From positions 2,742,908 through 2,806,907 of the forward strand of contig NZ_CP009501.1 of the NCBI RefSeq assembly GCF_000969885.1: DNA of 64,000 nt, read 5' to 3'. Made by a program: the position numbers and the translations under genes. Shown one piece after another: positions 26,361 to 35,702 of the stretch; within the stretch, counting starts at the first letter, position 1; each line of letters starts with the position of its first letter. The notes under the pieces are model-generated. The model was not told the DNA's origin. It searched no databases and saw nothing but the letters and a program-made list of their open reading frames with translations. The stretch is from Methanosarcina thermophila TM-1 (GTDB taxonomy: Archaea > Halobacteriota > Methanosarcinia > Methanosarcinales > Methanosarcinaceae).

Positions 26361-26533
26361 TTAAGAGCTTTCGCTCTTAAATCCCTTAGAGCATTGTTCT
26401 AAGCTTATTCGGGCTTTTTTTCCTTACCGAGTAAGCTTAGAACAGCTATAGTGCTCTAAGTTCCCCCTAGGTATCGTTGCACTCTAAGCAGCTTAGAGTT
26501 TTGCTCTAGGCTTTAGAGCACTTTTTTGCTCTA
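26361..26533 (+). promoter_or_regulatory. Hairpin cluster between ahaK and ahaE
   Basis: Five potential RNA hairpins in 173 bp. (1) 26361-26380, 8-bp stem TTAAGAGC/GCTCTTAA. (2) 26385-26460, a long stem: 9 bp CTTAGAGCA/TGCTCTAAG, a small internal loop, 13 bp TGTTCTAAGCTTA/TAAGCTTAGAACA and 5 more, 27 pairs in all, with a T-rich apical loop. (3) 26481-26499, ACTCTAAGC/GCTTAGAGT. (4) 26502-26520, TGCTCTA/TAGAGCA. (5) 26514-26533, TAGAGCA/TGCTCTA, which excludes (4). The last ends 9 nt before the ahaE ribosome binding site GGAGGTG. Likely roles are partial termination, RNA processing or mRNA stabilisation giving excess c subunit. Confidence 0.8.
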
Positions 26534-26554
26534 AATTTATTTGGAGGTGTAAGC

Positions 26555-27106
26555 ATGGGACTAGAGATCGTTGTAAAGGACATCCAAGAGGGTGCAAGAG
26601 CTGAGGTTTCCCGTATAAAAGCCGAAGGCGATGCAAAAGCCTCCGAGATCATAAATGAAGCTAAAGAAATACAAAAGAAAATGCTCGGAGACAGCCTTGC
26701 CAAAGCGGAAGAAGACCTCCGAAATCTGCACCAGCAGGTCATATCAAGTGCAAACCTGGAAGTAAAAAGAATTACGCTTAATAAGCGTAAGGAACTTCTG
26801 GATAAAGTTTATAACCAGACAGTTGAAAAAATCAAGTCAATGCCAGCATCCAAAAAAGAAGAGCTGTTGAAGCACATTCTCAACAAGTACGAAGCAAGTG
26901 GTGCTAGAGTTTACTCTTCTAAGGATTCAGAAGAAATTGTCAAAAAGTTAACCTCTCTGACTTACGCTGGCAATATTGACTGCATCGGCGGAGTTATTCT
27001 GGAAAACGAAGATGGATCAATCAGGTTAGATTTTACATACGATTCAATCCTGAAAGACGTATATGAACGTTCATTGAAGCAGATATCTGATATATTATAC
27101 GGGTGA
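26555..27106 (+). CDS. ahaE: A1Ao ATP synthase subunit E
   Basis: A 183-residue peripheral-stalk subunit. The N-terminal ~95 residues are a charged helix that pairs with subunit H (EGARAEVSRIKAEGDAKASEI), and the C-terminal ~85 residues form a compact alpha/beta domain that caps the catalytic head (CIGGVILENEDGSIRLDFTYDS). A strong GGAGGTG ribosome binding site precedes ATG 26555. It is the first gene after the intercistronic hairpin cluster and may be translated from a different mRNA pool from ahaHIK. Confidence 0.94.
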   Translation: MGLEIVVKDIQEGARAEVSRIKAEGDAKASEIINEAKEIQKKMLGDSLAKAEEDLRNLHQQVISSANLEVKRITLNKRKELLDKVYNQTVEKIKSMPASKKEELLKHILNKYEASGARVYSSKDSEEIVKKLTSLTYAGNIDCIGGVILENEDGSIRLDFTYDSILKDVYERSLKQISDILYG

Positions 27107-27112
27107 TGTTTA

Positions 27113-28195
27113 ATGCCGCTTTTGGAGAAGCTCTGGGGGAGAAAACCCTCACGAAAATCCGATAAAAAGAAAAAAGGCAGTTCTAACTATCCTTATGCCG
27201 TAACCCGTGTCCGCGCGATGAAAAGTAAGCTGCTTCCTAAAGAAACGTACCCTCGACTTCTTAATATGGGGATTGACGAGATTACCCGCTTTATCCAAGA
27301 GTCTGAATATAAAAACGACGTTGACGAACTGGCAATGAAATATAGTGGTGGCGATCTGGCAGAACATGCATTGAACAGGAATCTCGCGCTAACCTATGAT
27401 AAGTTGGTAAGAATAACTGCAGGAGAACTGAACTACCTCATTGTTGCATATCTAAAAAGATATGACATCTGGAATATTAAGACACTTCTCCGTGGTAAAC
27501 TTTACAACGCATCTGTCGAAGATATCCTGGAATCTCTGATTGCTGCCGGGGAGTTTACTTACACTTCTATGTCAGAACTTGCAGCAAAGGCTACATACCA
27601 AGAAATCATTGATGCCCTGAAATATACCGAGTACTATCCCTTGCTGCAGAAGTTTGACGGAACTAACCTAGCATACATAGAAAACGAACTTGACAAGATG
27701 TATTATGCAGGCTTGTTTGAAGCAATCGGAAAGCCAAGAACCAAGGACCGCAAGCTCTTTACCAAAGTTGTCAGACTGGAAGTAGATGTTAAGAATCTTA
27801 TAAACCTTTTCAGGCTGAAAAAGGCAGGAGTTACTCAGCTTGATGACATCATGCCCAACATGATTGAAGGTGGTCTCGAGTTAAATATCCAGAAACTGGC
27901 GTCTCTACCATATGACGAGTTTGTTAATGAGCTTCAAAGAACTCAGTACTGGGATGCAATCTCAGGCGTCGTAGGTTCAGAAATGACTTCTCTGACTGCT
28001 CTTGAGAGCAAGCTCACAAGATACTATCTTGAATCTTCAACCATTCTTTCGCATGTAGCTCCGATCACAGTTGTACCTATTCTGGACTATATCATTCATA
28101 AAAATAATGAGGCTAACAATCTCCGGATCATTTTCAGGGGTAAAGAGAGTGGCCTCAGTGATGAGTTAATCAAAGACCAGTTGGTGATTATTTAA
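27113..28195 (+). CDS. ahaC: A1Ao ATP synthase subunit C
   Basis: A 360-residue subunit linking the central rotor stalk to the c-ring (d-subunit type in V-ATPases). All-helical with repeated three-helix units; motifs include [14 protein letters not shown] at the start of the domain, and [16 protein letters not shown]. The N-terminal ~25 residues are a basic tail ([14 protein letters not shown]), longer than in many homologues. The ATG at 27113 follows GGTGATG; its stop TAA overlaps the ahaF ATG as TAATG. Confidence 0.94.
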   Translation: MPLLEKLWGRKPSRKSDKKKKGSSNYPYAVTRVRAMKSKLLPKETYPRLLNMGIDEITRFIQESEYKNDVDELAMKYSGGDLAEHALNRNLALTYDKLVRITAGELNYLIVAYLKRYDIWNIKTLLRGKLYNASVEDILESLIAAGEFTYTSMSELAAKATYQEIIDALKYTEYYPLLQKFDGTNLAYIENELDKMYYAGLFEAIGKPRTKDRKLFTKVVRLEVDVKNLINLFRLKKAGVTQLDDIMPNMIEGGLELNIQKLASLPYDEFVNELQRTQYWDAISGVVGSEMTSLTALESKLTRYYLESSTILSHVAPITVVPILDYIIHKNNEANNLRIIFRGKESGLSDELIKDQLVII

Positions 28196-28497
28196 TGGAA
28201 TTAGCAGTGATTGGAAAAAGCGAATTTGTTACAGGATTCAGGCTGGCTGGTATCAGTAAAGTTTACGAGACTGCTGATATCCAGGCTACTGAGTCCGTTG
28301 TAAGATCTGTGCTTGAAGATAAAAATGTTGGGATTCTTGTAATGCATAATGATGACATTAATAATCTGCCGGAAATTCTAAGGAAAACCTTAAATGAGTC
28401 TGTCCAGCCCACAGTAGTGGCACTAGGAGGCAGCGAAACAGGCTCAAGTTTAAGAGATAAAATAAGACAAGCGGTAGGTGTTGATTTGTGGAAGTAA
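28195..28497 (+). CDS. ahaF: A1Ao ATP synthase subunit F
   Basis: A 100-residue central-stalk subunit with a Rossmann-like fold and C-terminal helix that reaches into the catalytic head. Begins [18 protein letters not shown], the typical N-terminal strand-loop-helix. Overlaps ahaC by 1 bp at the start and ahaA by 10 bp at the end, so it is translationally coupled on both sides. Confidence 0.94.
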   Translation: MELAVIGKSEFVTGFRLAGISKVYETADIQATESVVRSVLEDKNVGILVMHNDDINNLPEILRKTLNESVQPTVVALGGSETGSSLRDKIRQAVGVDLWK

Positions 28498-30224
28498 AAG
28501 GCGAAATTTATCGTGTGGCTGGGCCTGTAGTTACCGCCATCGGCTTGGATGCAAAGATGTACGACCTTTGTAAAGTCGGTAATGAAGGGCTGATGGGTGA
28601 AGTTATCCAGATAGTAGGAAACAAGACCATCATCCAGGTTTACGAAGAGACAGCAGGCATAAAACCAGGAGAACCCTGTATAACTACAGGTATGTCTCTG
28701 TCAGTAGAGCTCGGTCCAGGTCTTCTTTCCAGTATTTATGATGGGGTTCAGAGGCCACTGCATATCCTGCTTGAAAAGACTGGTGGTTTCATTGGCAGGG
28801 GGATTACTGCAGATGGACTTGACCACAAAAAAGTCTGGGAATTCAAGCCTGTTGTCAAAAAAGGCGACCATGTAAATGGTGGAGACGTAATTGGTGTTGT
28901 TCAGGAAACCGTGAACATTGAACACAAGATTATGGTACCTCCTTACATCTCTGGTACAGTTGCTGATATAAAGAGCGGAGACTTTACTGTTGTAGATACA
29001 GTATGTACCTTAACTGATGGAACAGAACTGCAAATGATGCAGAAATGGCCAGTCAGGACACCAAGGCCAGTGAAGAGAAAACTTACTCCTGAAAAACCTC
29101 TGGTAACTGGACAGAGAATCCTTGACGGACTTTTCCCTGTCGCAAAGGGAGGCACTGCTGCAATTCCAGGACCTTTCGGATCAGGAAAAACCGTTACCCA
29201 GCAGCAGCTTGCAAAGTGGAGTGATACCGAGATTGTGGTTTACATCGGCTGCGGTGAACGCGGAAACGAGATGGCAGATGTTCTGTGGGAGTTCCCGGAA
29301 CTTGAAGACCCGCAGACTGGAAGGCCACTTATGGAGCGTACCATTCTTGTCGCTAATACTTCAAACATGCCTGTGGCTGCAAGAGAAGCGTCTGTGTACA
29401 CAGGAATGACACTTGCGGAATATTTCCGTGATATGGGATATGACGTCTCCCTTATGGCAGATTCCACCTCAAGGTGGGCAGAAGCCATGAGAGAAATCTC
29501 CTCTCGTCTTGAAGAAATGCCTGGTGAAGAAGGTTACCCGGCATATCTGTCTGCAAGGCTGGCAGAATTCTACGAGCGTGCTGGGGTTGCTGAGACCCTC
29601 TGTGGTGAGAAAGGTTCAATTACTGCCATCGGTGCGGTATCCCCTCCAGGCGGTGACTTCTCCGAGCCTGTCACTCAGAACACTCTGCGTATTGTGAAAG
29701 TATTCTGGGCTCTAGATGCAAAGTTATCCCAGAGGCGTCACTTCCCAGCAATCAACTGGCTGAACAGCTATAGCCTGTACAAAGATGATCTTAATGAATG
29801 GTTTAATGCTAATGTGGCTCCCGACTATGTCCCCATGAGGGAAAGGGCAATGGATATGCTGCAGACCGAATCCGAACTGCAGGAAATCGTGCAGCTTGTT
29901 GGTTCCGATGCACTGCCGGAAGAACAGCAGCTTCTGCTTGAGATTACCCGTATGATAAGGGAAGTTTTCCTGCAGCAGAATGCATTCCACCCAATAGACA
30001 CTTACAGTCCGTTTGCAAAACAGTACAGGATCTTGCAGGCTATCATGAAATGGGGAGACGCTGCTATGGATACCCTGAAATCAGGTGTACCTATTTCAGA
30101 AATCCTCAAGATGGAATCAAAGGACGAGCTCCCCAAGGTCAAGTTCGAAGAGGATTTCGATGGTTCTATGAATGCGGTCCTTGCAAAGATGGATAAAGAA
30201 TTTGCAGCCCTGGGAGGTAAGTAA
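28488..30224 (+). CDS. ahaA: A1Ao ATP synthase catalytic subunit A
   Basis: A 578-residue catalytic subunit. N-terminal beta-barrel (~1-75), the non-homologous bulge region (~110-190), then the nucleotide-binding domain with P-loop GPFGSGKT at 228-235, the glutamate-bearing GCGERGNEM and [13 protein letters not shown], and a C-terminal helical domain. The GTG start overlaps the end of ahaF by 10 bp, as in related operons. Synthesises ATP on the cytoplasmic face as three AB pairs. Two bases separate the stop from ahaB. Confidence 0.97.
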   Translation: MEVKGEIYRVAGPVVTAIGLDAKMYDLCKVGNEGLMGEVIQIVGNKTIIQVYEETAGIKPGEPCITTGMSLSVELGPGLLSSIYDGVQRPLHILLEKTGGFIGRGITADGLDHKKVWEFKPVVKKGDHVNGGDVIGVVQETVNIEHKIMVPPYISGTVADIKSGDFTVVDTVCTLTDGTELQMMQKWPVRTPRPVKRKLTPEKPLVTGQRILDGLFPVAKGGTAAIPGPFGSGKTVTQQQLAKWSDTEIVVYIGCGERGNEMADVLWEFPELEDPQTGRPLMERTILVANTSNMPVAAREASVYTGMTLAEYFRDMGYDVSLMADSTSRWAEAMREISSRLEEMPGEEGYPAYLSARLAEFYERAGVAETLCGEKGSITAIGAVSPPGGDFSEPVTQNTLRIVKVFWALDAKLSQRRHFPAINWLNSYSLYKDDLNEWFNANVAPDYVPMRERAMDMLQTESELQEIVQLVGSDALPEEQQLLLEITRMIREVFLQQNAFHPIDTYSPFAKQYRILQAIMKWGDAAMDTLKSGVPISEILKMESKDELPKVKFEEDFDGSMNAVLAKMDKEFAALGGK

Positions 30225-30226
30225 GC

Positions 30227-31609
30227 ATGGCAAAAGAGTATAAGACAATCACTCAGATTGCAGGGCCTCTTATCTTTGTCGAGAAAACAGAGCCTGTAGG
30301 TTACAAGGAAATCGTTAATATTAAAATGCCCGATGGGACCGTTCGCAGAGGCGAGGTGCTGGACTCTTCCTCCGACATTGTGGTTGTCCAGGTTTTCGAG
30401 GGTACTAGTGGGCTTGACAAGGATTGCGGTGTAATCTTCACCGGAGAAACCCTGAAGCTTCCTGCATCCATTGACCTTCTCGGCAGGATCCTCTCCGGTT
30501 CAGGAGAACCAAGGGACGGTGGACCAAGGATTGTGCCCGACCAGCTTCTGGATATTAACGGAGCTGCAATGAACCCGTATGCAAGGTTGCCTCCTAAAGA
30601 CTTTATCCAGACAGGTATCTCCACAATCGATGGGACAAACACTCTGGTCCGTGGGCAGAAACTGCCTATTTTCTCAGCATCAGGTCTTCCGCACAATGAA
30701 ATTGCTCTGCAGATCGCAAGGCAAGCTACTGTGCCCGGTTCTGAAACTGCTTTCGCAGTAGTATTTGCAGCAATGGGTATTACTAATGAAGAAGCCCAGT
30801 ACTTCATGAGTGACTTCGAAAAGACAGGCGCTCTGGAAAGGGCAGTTGTGTTCCTGAACCTGGCAGATGACCCTGCTGTCGAACGTATAGTCACCCCACG
30901 TATGGCTCTCACAGCAGCCGAGTATCTGGCATACGAGCATGGCATGCACGTTCTCGTCATCTTGACTGACATTACCAACTATGCAGAGGCTCTCCGTCAG
31001 ATGGGTGCCGCCCGTAACGAAGTGCCTGGACGTCGTGGATACCCAGGTTATATGTACACTGACCTTGCGACCCTCTACGAGCGTGCAGGTATTGTCAAAG
31101 GTGCAAAGGGATCAGTTACTCAGATTCCAATTCTCTCAATGCCTGGTGACGATATTACCCACCCGATTCCTGACCTTTCAGGATATATTACTGAAGGCCA
31201 GATCGTGGTTGCCAGAGAACTGCACAGGAAGGGTATTTACCCACCAATTAATGTGCTGCCGTCCCTGTCAAGGCTGATGAACTCAGGTATCGGAGCCGGC
31301 AAGACAAGGGAAGACCACAAGGCGGTTTCTGACCAGCTGTATGCAGCTTATGCAGAAGGGCGTGACCTTAGAGGTCTCGTGGCAATCGTCGGTAAGGAAG
31401 CTCTGTCCGAAAGAGACACCAAGTTCCTCGAGTTTGCAGATCTCTTTGAGGACAAGTTTGTCCGTCAGGGAAGAAACGAAAACAGGTCAATCGAAGAGAC
31501 TCTGGAGATTGGATGGCAGATTCTCACTCACCTTCCTGAGAACCAGTTGGGTAGGATTGACAACAAATATATCCAGAAGTATCACCCAGCGCACAGAAAG
31601 AGTAAGTGA
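30227..31609 (+). CDS. ahaB: A1Ao ATP synthase regulatory subunit B
   Basis: A 460-residue non-catalytic partner of subunit A. Same three-domain plan, with the degenerate nucleotide site typical of B subunits: the P-loop position reads [12 protein letters not shown] with no GKT. Other signatures are [20 protein letters not shown] and [12 protein letters not shown], with the conserved [11 protein letters not shown] helix. ATG 30227 directly follows the ahaA stop (TAAGC ATG). Confidence 0.97.
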   Translation: MAKEYKTITQIAGPLIFVEKTEPVGYKEIVNIKMPDGTVRRGEVLDSSSDIVVVQVFEGTSGLDKDCGVIFTGETLKLPASIDLLGRILSGSGEPRDGGPRIVPDQLLDINGAAMNPYARLPPKDFIQTGISTIDGTNTLVRGQKLPIFSASGLPHNEIALQIARQATVPGSETAFAVVFAAMGITNEEAQYFMSDFEKTGALERAVVFLNLADDPAVERIVTPRMALTAAEYLAYEHGMHVLVILTDITNYAEALRQMGAARNEVPGRRGYPGYMYTDLATLYERAGIVKGAKGSVTQIPILSMPGDDITHPIPDLSGYITEGQIVVARELHRKGIYPPINVLPSLSRLMNSGIGAGKTREDHKAVSDQLYAAYAEGRDLRGLVAIVGKEALSERDTKFLEFADLFEDKFVRQGRNENRSIEETLEIGWQILTHLPENQLGRIDNKYIQKYHPAHRKSK

Positions 31610-31614
31610 TTGCC

Positions 31615-32244
31615 ATGGCTCAGCAGGACGTAAAACCAACTCGGTCGGAGCTAATTAATCTCAAGAAAAAGATTAAGCTGTCTGAAAGCGGGCACAAGCT
31701 CCTGAAGATGAAAAGGGATGGTCTTATTCTTGAGTTCTTCAAGATCCTTAACGAAGCAAGGAACGTCAGAACCGAGCTGGATGCTGCCTATGCAAGAAGT
31801 ACGGAAAAAATCAATCTAGCCTCTGCTGTGAATGGAATGATTGCAGTCCGATCAACTGCCTTTACAGCAAAGGAGTCTCCTGAAATCCAGCTTTCAGGGC
31901 ACAACATTATGGGTGTTGTGGTGCCAAGGATCAGCTCTACTGGAGTTCGCAAATCCCTCTACGAGAGAGGCTACGGTATTATCGGGACAAACTCGTATAT
32001 CGACGAGACTGCTGATGCCTATGAGGACCTTGTAGAAAAGATCATTACCGCTGCAGAGCTGGAAACAACAATGAAAAGGCTCCTTGATGAAATCGAGAGG
32101 ACCAAGAGACGTGTAAACGCTCTCGAGTTCAAGGTCATTCCCGAGCTCATTGAAACCATGAAGTACATCCGTTTCGCCCTTGAAGAAATGGAAAGGGAAA
32201 ACACCTTCAGGCTGAAGAGAATCAAGGCAAGAATTAGAGAGTAA
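31615..32244 (+). CDS. ahaD: A1Ao ATP synthase subunit D
   Basis: A 209-residue central rotor shaft. Two long antiparallel helices at the ends (KPTRSELINLKKKIKLSESGHKLLKMKRDGL and the C-terminal ERTKRRVNALEFKVIPEL region) form a coiled-coil; the middle is a short globular part. I start at ATG 31615; an in-frame GTG at 31606 overlapping the ahaB stop is the alternative. Length fits Methanosarcina homologues. Confidence 0.94.
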   Translation: MAQQDVKPTRSELINLKKKIKLSESGHKLLKMKRDGLILEFFKILNEARNVRTELDAAYARSTEKINLASAVNGMIAVRSTAFTAKESPEIQLSGHNIMGVVVPRISSTGVRKSLYERGYGIIGTNSYIDETADAYEDLVEKIITAAELETTMKRLLDEIERTKRRVNALEFKVIPELIETMKYIRFALEEMERENTFRLKRIKARIRE

Positions 32245-32257
32245 TCCTGATTTGAGC

Positions 32258-32425
32258 ATGGCAGCGTGTAACGACCGACCGAATCTGGTTGAAAGAGCAA
32301 TATATAAATTAGGTGAACCCGAAAACCAGGCCCGCCTGTTACAGGTGGCCTGGAGAATTTCCCTTTTAATGATGATTATGGGGTTCATCATTATAATAAA
32401 AACAATTTATCCCGAGTTTATGTGA
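32258..32425 (+). CDS. ahaG: A1Ao ATP synthase subunit G (small membrane protein)
   Basis: A 55-residue reading frame 13 bp after ahaD. The first ~33 residues are hydrophilic (ERAIYKLGEPENQARLLQ), followed by one membrane helix ISLLMMIMGFIIIIKTIY. Methanosarcina operons end in ahaG, a roughly 6-kDa protein of uncertain function, and position, size and topology all fit. ATG 32258 is the likely start, with a TTG two codons upstream as alternative. Whether it is part of the final enzyme or an assembly factor is not settled. Hairpin-forming AT-rich DNA follows, without a clear terminator. Confidence 0.8.
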   Translation: MAACNDRPNLVERAIYKLGEPENQARLLQVAWRISLLMMIMGFIIIIKTIYPEFM

Positions 32426-32694
32426 CCTGAATTTCAGGATATGAATAGTCCTGAAACCAGTCACAAACTCTTGTTTTATATAAGATTATCTGAATCTAGC
32501 ATGTAATTTTTTATACCTCATGTAATTTTTACACTTGTTTTTGGTAAACACTATTTCCTGCTATCATTTAGTTTAATCTCGCATATGTTTAATTTTAAAA
32601 CATCAGTTCAAAATTTTAATCTACTAGTAATACTGCTGAACGCTTTTAATTACTTAGAAAGCTATTTTAACGACAAGCTCAATCTTTATTTTAT

Positions 32695-34998
32695 ATGAAA
32701 AACGAAGCAAGGCTTCTCCATATTACCGGTACTGTGCAAGGGGTAGGCTTTCGCCCTTTTATATATCAGATTGCAAAGGCTCACGGACTTTTCGGATATG
32801 TGAAAAATCTGGGAAACTATGTGGAAATTCTTTTGGAAGGGAACCTGGAAAGCCTTGATAATTTTCTTGCAGATCTTCTGGAAAAAAAGCCCCCTCTCGC
32901 TAAAATTACGGAAATCAAAACAAAAAATGTCCCTGTTTCCGGGTATTCTGAATTTATTATTTTGCCCAGTGAATCTGGAGTTTTTGAAAATTCCATAATT
33001 CCCCCCGATACGGCTATTTGCGAACAGTGCAAGTCTGAAATTTTTGATCCTTCTTCGAGGTACTATCATTATCCTTTTACAGTCTGCACAAACTGCGGTC
33101 CTCGATATACGACTGTTCGATCCCTCCCTTATGACCGAAAAAACACCTCAATGGCAGATTTTCCTCTCTGCCCAGAGTGTGAGAAAGAGTATACTGACCC
33201 TCTTAATCGAAGGTACCATGCCCAGCCTGTCTGCTGCCCAAAATGCGGGCCGGAGATCTGGCTTTCGGACTCCGAGGGGAATGTACTGGCAAAAGGCTAT
33301 AAAGCAATTGCATGTGCCTCGGATTTCCTCCAGCAAGGTTTTATCCTTGCTATAAAAGGTTTTGGAGGTTTTCATATTGCCTGTAACGCGCGAAAAGAGG
33401 AACCTGTAAAGGAACTCAGAAGACGGTTAAAGCGTCCGGAACAACCTTTTGCAGTTATGGCAAATAACGCTCGGGTTGTGGAAACTTTTGCAGAGGTTGA
33501 AGGTATAGGAGGGACGTATCTATCATCTTACCGCCGCCCTATTACTATACTTCCCAAGTCAAAGGAATTCAATTTGGCTGAATCAGTTTCTCCTGGTTTG
33601 CACAACATCGGTGTAATGCTCCCCTATACAGGCACGCAGACTCTGCTTTTTGACCGCATGCCTGATGCCGTATATGTCATGACCTCGGCAAATCTGCCAG
33701 GGAGGCCTATGGTCATAGAAAATAAAGAAGCGCTTGAAAAACTTAAGGGGATTGCCGATTATTTCCTGCTGCATAATAGAGTTGTTGCAAACCGGAACGA
33801 TGATACTGTTATCCGGATTGTAAATGGGCAAGCAGCCTTTATACGGCGTTCAAGAGGCTATGTACCCGAACCTGTAGAACTGCCTTTTGAGGTCGAGGCT
33901 TCCATTGGCGTAGGAGCTGAGATGAACTCCACGGTTACTGTAGCAAAAGGAAAATTTGCCTATATCTCTCAGTATATCGGCAATACCAGCCATGTGGAAA
34001 CCTTCAAATATCATTCCGAGGTTGTCAGGCACCTTATCCAGCTTACCGGAATCGAACCTCTTCGCTGGAGTTGTGACCTGCATCCCGCTTTTAACACAAC
34101 TCGTTATGCGCTGAAGATGGGAGGAGAGAATACACTTAAAATTCAGCATCATATTGCCCACATGCTCGCACTTATGGCTGACAACTCCCTGCCTCTGGAT
34201 TCAAAGATTCTTGGTATAGCCCTTGATGGCGTTGGATACGGCAGCGACGGCGCTATCTGGGGAGGAGAACTTTTTGAATCTTCTTATTTAGGACATGAAC
34301 GCATTGGGCATTTACTTCCCCAGCCAATGCCTGGGGGAGACCTCGCATCGAAAATACCATCAAGAATGGTTCTGGGCATTCTTTTCGGGAAACTGGGGAG
34401 AGAAGAGCTTGAAAAACTTCCCCTTACTTTTCCGAAAGGAACTATGGAGTTATCAACTGTAATGAAACAGCTTGAGACAGGGGTAAATGTCATTCAAAGC
34501 AGCAGTACAGGCAGAGTACTTGATGCAGCTGCTGCAATGCTTGGGATCTGCGGAATAAGAACCTATGACGGGGAACCGGCAATGAAACTGGAATCTGCCG
34601 CGAGAATGAGTACACATGCCGTAGACCTTCCTGTGATCATCAAGAAAGACAGGAATACAGGTGTTCATGTACTTGACACAACCGAACTTCTTCTGGGGGT
34701 ATATGAACTTTCCGGAAAGTATTCCTCATCTGATCTTGCTTTTGCGGTTGAGGAAAACCTTGCGAAAGGAATATCAGAAATTGCCATCTCTCTTGCGGCA
34801 AAAAAGGGACTTGAGAAGATAGGCCTCAGTGGTGGGGTTGCCTATAATGATCACATTACCTCGTGCATTGCAAGAAACGTTAAAGAAGCAGGTTTTGAAT
34901 TTCTGGCTCATCACCAGGTTCCCTGTGGAGACGGATGTATTTCCTTCGGGCAGGCTCTTGCGGCAGGGTTGAGCATAAAGCTTAAGAAAGAATTTTGA
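32695..34998 (+). CDS. hypF: Carbamoyltransferase HypF, [NiFe] hydrogenase maturation
   Basis: A 767-residue protein that makes the thiocarbamate precursor of the cyanide ligands of [NiFe] hydrogenases from carbamoyl phosphate. Domains in order are acylphosphatase-like (GTVQGVGFRPFIYQIA), two zinc-finger units with paired CxxC (CEQCKSE, CTNCGPRYT, CPECEKEY, CPKCGPE), a YrdC-like ATP-binding domain (~190-380, with KGFGGFHIACNA), and a Kae1-like carbamoyltransferase domain with HHIAHMLA and GLSGGVAYND. Full length, no breaks. No hyp partner is adjacent. In this window its obvious client is the Ech hydrogenase encoded 22 kb away. Confidence 0.97.
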   Translation: MKNEARLLHITGTVQGVGFRPFIYQIAKAHGLFGYVKNLGNYVEILLEGNLESLDNFLADLLEKKPPLAKITEIKTKNVPVSGYSEFIILPSESGVFENSIIPPDTAICEQCKSEIFDPSSRYYHYPFTVCTNCGPRYTTVRSLPYDRKNTSMADFPLCPECEKEYTDPLNRRYHAQPVCCPKCGPEIWLSDSEGNVLAKGYKAIACASDFLQQGFILAIKGFGGFHIACNARKEEPVKELRRRLKRPEQPFAVMANNARVVETFAEVEGIGGTYLSSYRRPITILPKSKEFNLAESVSPGLHNIGVMLPYTGTQTLLFDRMPDAVYVMTSANLPGRPMVIENKEALEKLKGIADYFLLHNRVVANRNDDTVIRIVNGQAAFIRRSRGYVPEPVELPFEVEASIGVGAEMNSTVTVAKGKFAYISQYIGNTSHVETFKYHSEVVRHLIQLTGIEPLRWSCDLHPAFNTTRYALKMGGENTLKIQHHIAHMLALMADNSLPLDSKILGIALDGVGYGSDGAIWGGELFESSYLGHERIGHLLPQPMPGGDLASKIPSRMVLGILFGKLGREELEKLPLTFPKGTMELSTVMKQLETGVNVIQSSSTGRVLDAAAAMLGICGIRTYDGEPAMKLESAARMSTHAVDLPVIIKKDRNTGVHVLDTTELLLGVYELSGKYSSSDLAFAVEENLAKGISEIAISLAAKKGLEKIGLSGGVAYNDHITSCIARNVKEAGFEFLAHHQVPCGDGCISFGQALAAGLSIKLKKEF

Positions 34999-35216
34999 GG
35001 AAAGTCCTGATTAACCGATATCCGATCTTCTGAGTGAATAAGTTTATATTTATTCTCAGGGGCTCAGATCTGGCACTCTTCCAGCATTCTTATTCATAAC
35101 TATTTCTTTTTTTAGTAAACTTTGATCAATTTTATCATCATGCTGAAATTTGATCAGAAAGACTGAAACACAAAATTAAATAAATGATCCATGCTTAGAT
35201 ATGAGTGGGAGCATAA

Positions 35217-35672
35217 ATGGGGCTAGGTAGTGTACGAATTAGAGTCGTGACAAATAGAGATGAAATTTCCAGCCTTAGAGCAGATGAGAAGGCAGTACAC
35301 CTTGCTTTTAGACCATCGGCTAAGGATCTTTTCAGTCTGGTCAAGGCATGTCCAGGCATAGAATTACTTCAACTTCCCGCATCTTCCTATGATGGACTCT
35401 CAAAGTTTATCAGAATGTACCTTGCTTCTTCAGGTATTCATCTTGTAAAAGGAGATGTCAGCGGGCACTGGCATGATCTTAATAATTATTTTGTAATACC
35501 CGCTTATGTACTTGAAAAAATTAAAGAATTAAAAGTTCAGGGAAAAACCGAGGAAGAGATTATCGGGGAGGTTATGAATCTAAGGAAAATTAGTCCTGAT
35601 ATGATTCTCCACCTGCTTCACAGTTCATTCCTTACACCGAGCTCAGAACAGCCACGAATGAATAAAGTTTAA
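35217..35672 (+). CDS. DUF1699 family protein
   Basis: A 151-residue member of DUF1699, a family I know mainly from Methanosarcinales. Motifs shared with the copy at 37633 are VxRDEI near the start, VHLAFRPS, KDLFSLV, a 'G-D-V-x-G-H-x-x-D-x-N' segment and a C-terminal helix. The N-terminal part alternates strands and helices; the last ~40 residues suggest a small helical, perhaps DNA-binding-like, end (EEEIIGEV..SPDMILHLL). ATG 35217 follows GTGGGAG. The ~16-residue tail after the family domain is specific to this copy. Function unknown; two paralogues flank an opposite-strand coiled-coil gene here. Confidence 0.8.
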   Translation: MGLGSVRIRVVTNRDEISSLRADEKAVHLAFRPSAKDLFSLVKACPGIELLQLPASSYDGLSKFIRMYLASSGIHLVKGDVSGHWHDLNNYFVIPAYVLEKIKELKVQGKTEEEIIGEVMNLRKISPDMILHLLHSSFLTPSSEQPRMNKV

Positions 35673-35702
35673 ATAGAAGCTCCTGTTTCCGCTTCCTGCG
35701 GC

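Noticed and set aside
30301-30978. 225-codon minus-strand frame inside ahaB
   Set aside because: Antisense shadow of a well-supported ATP synthase gene.
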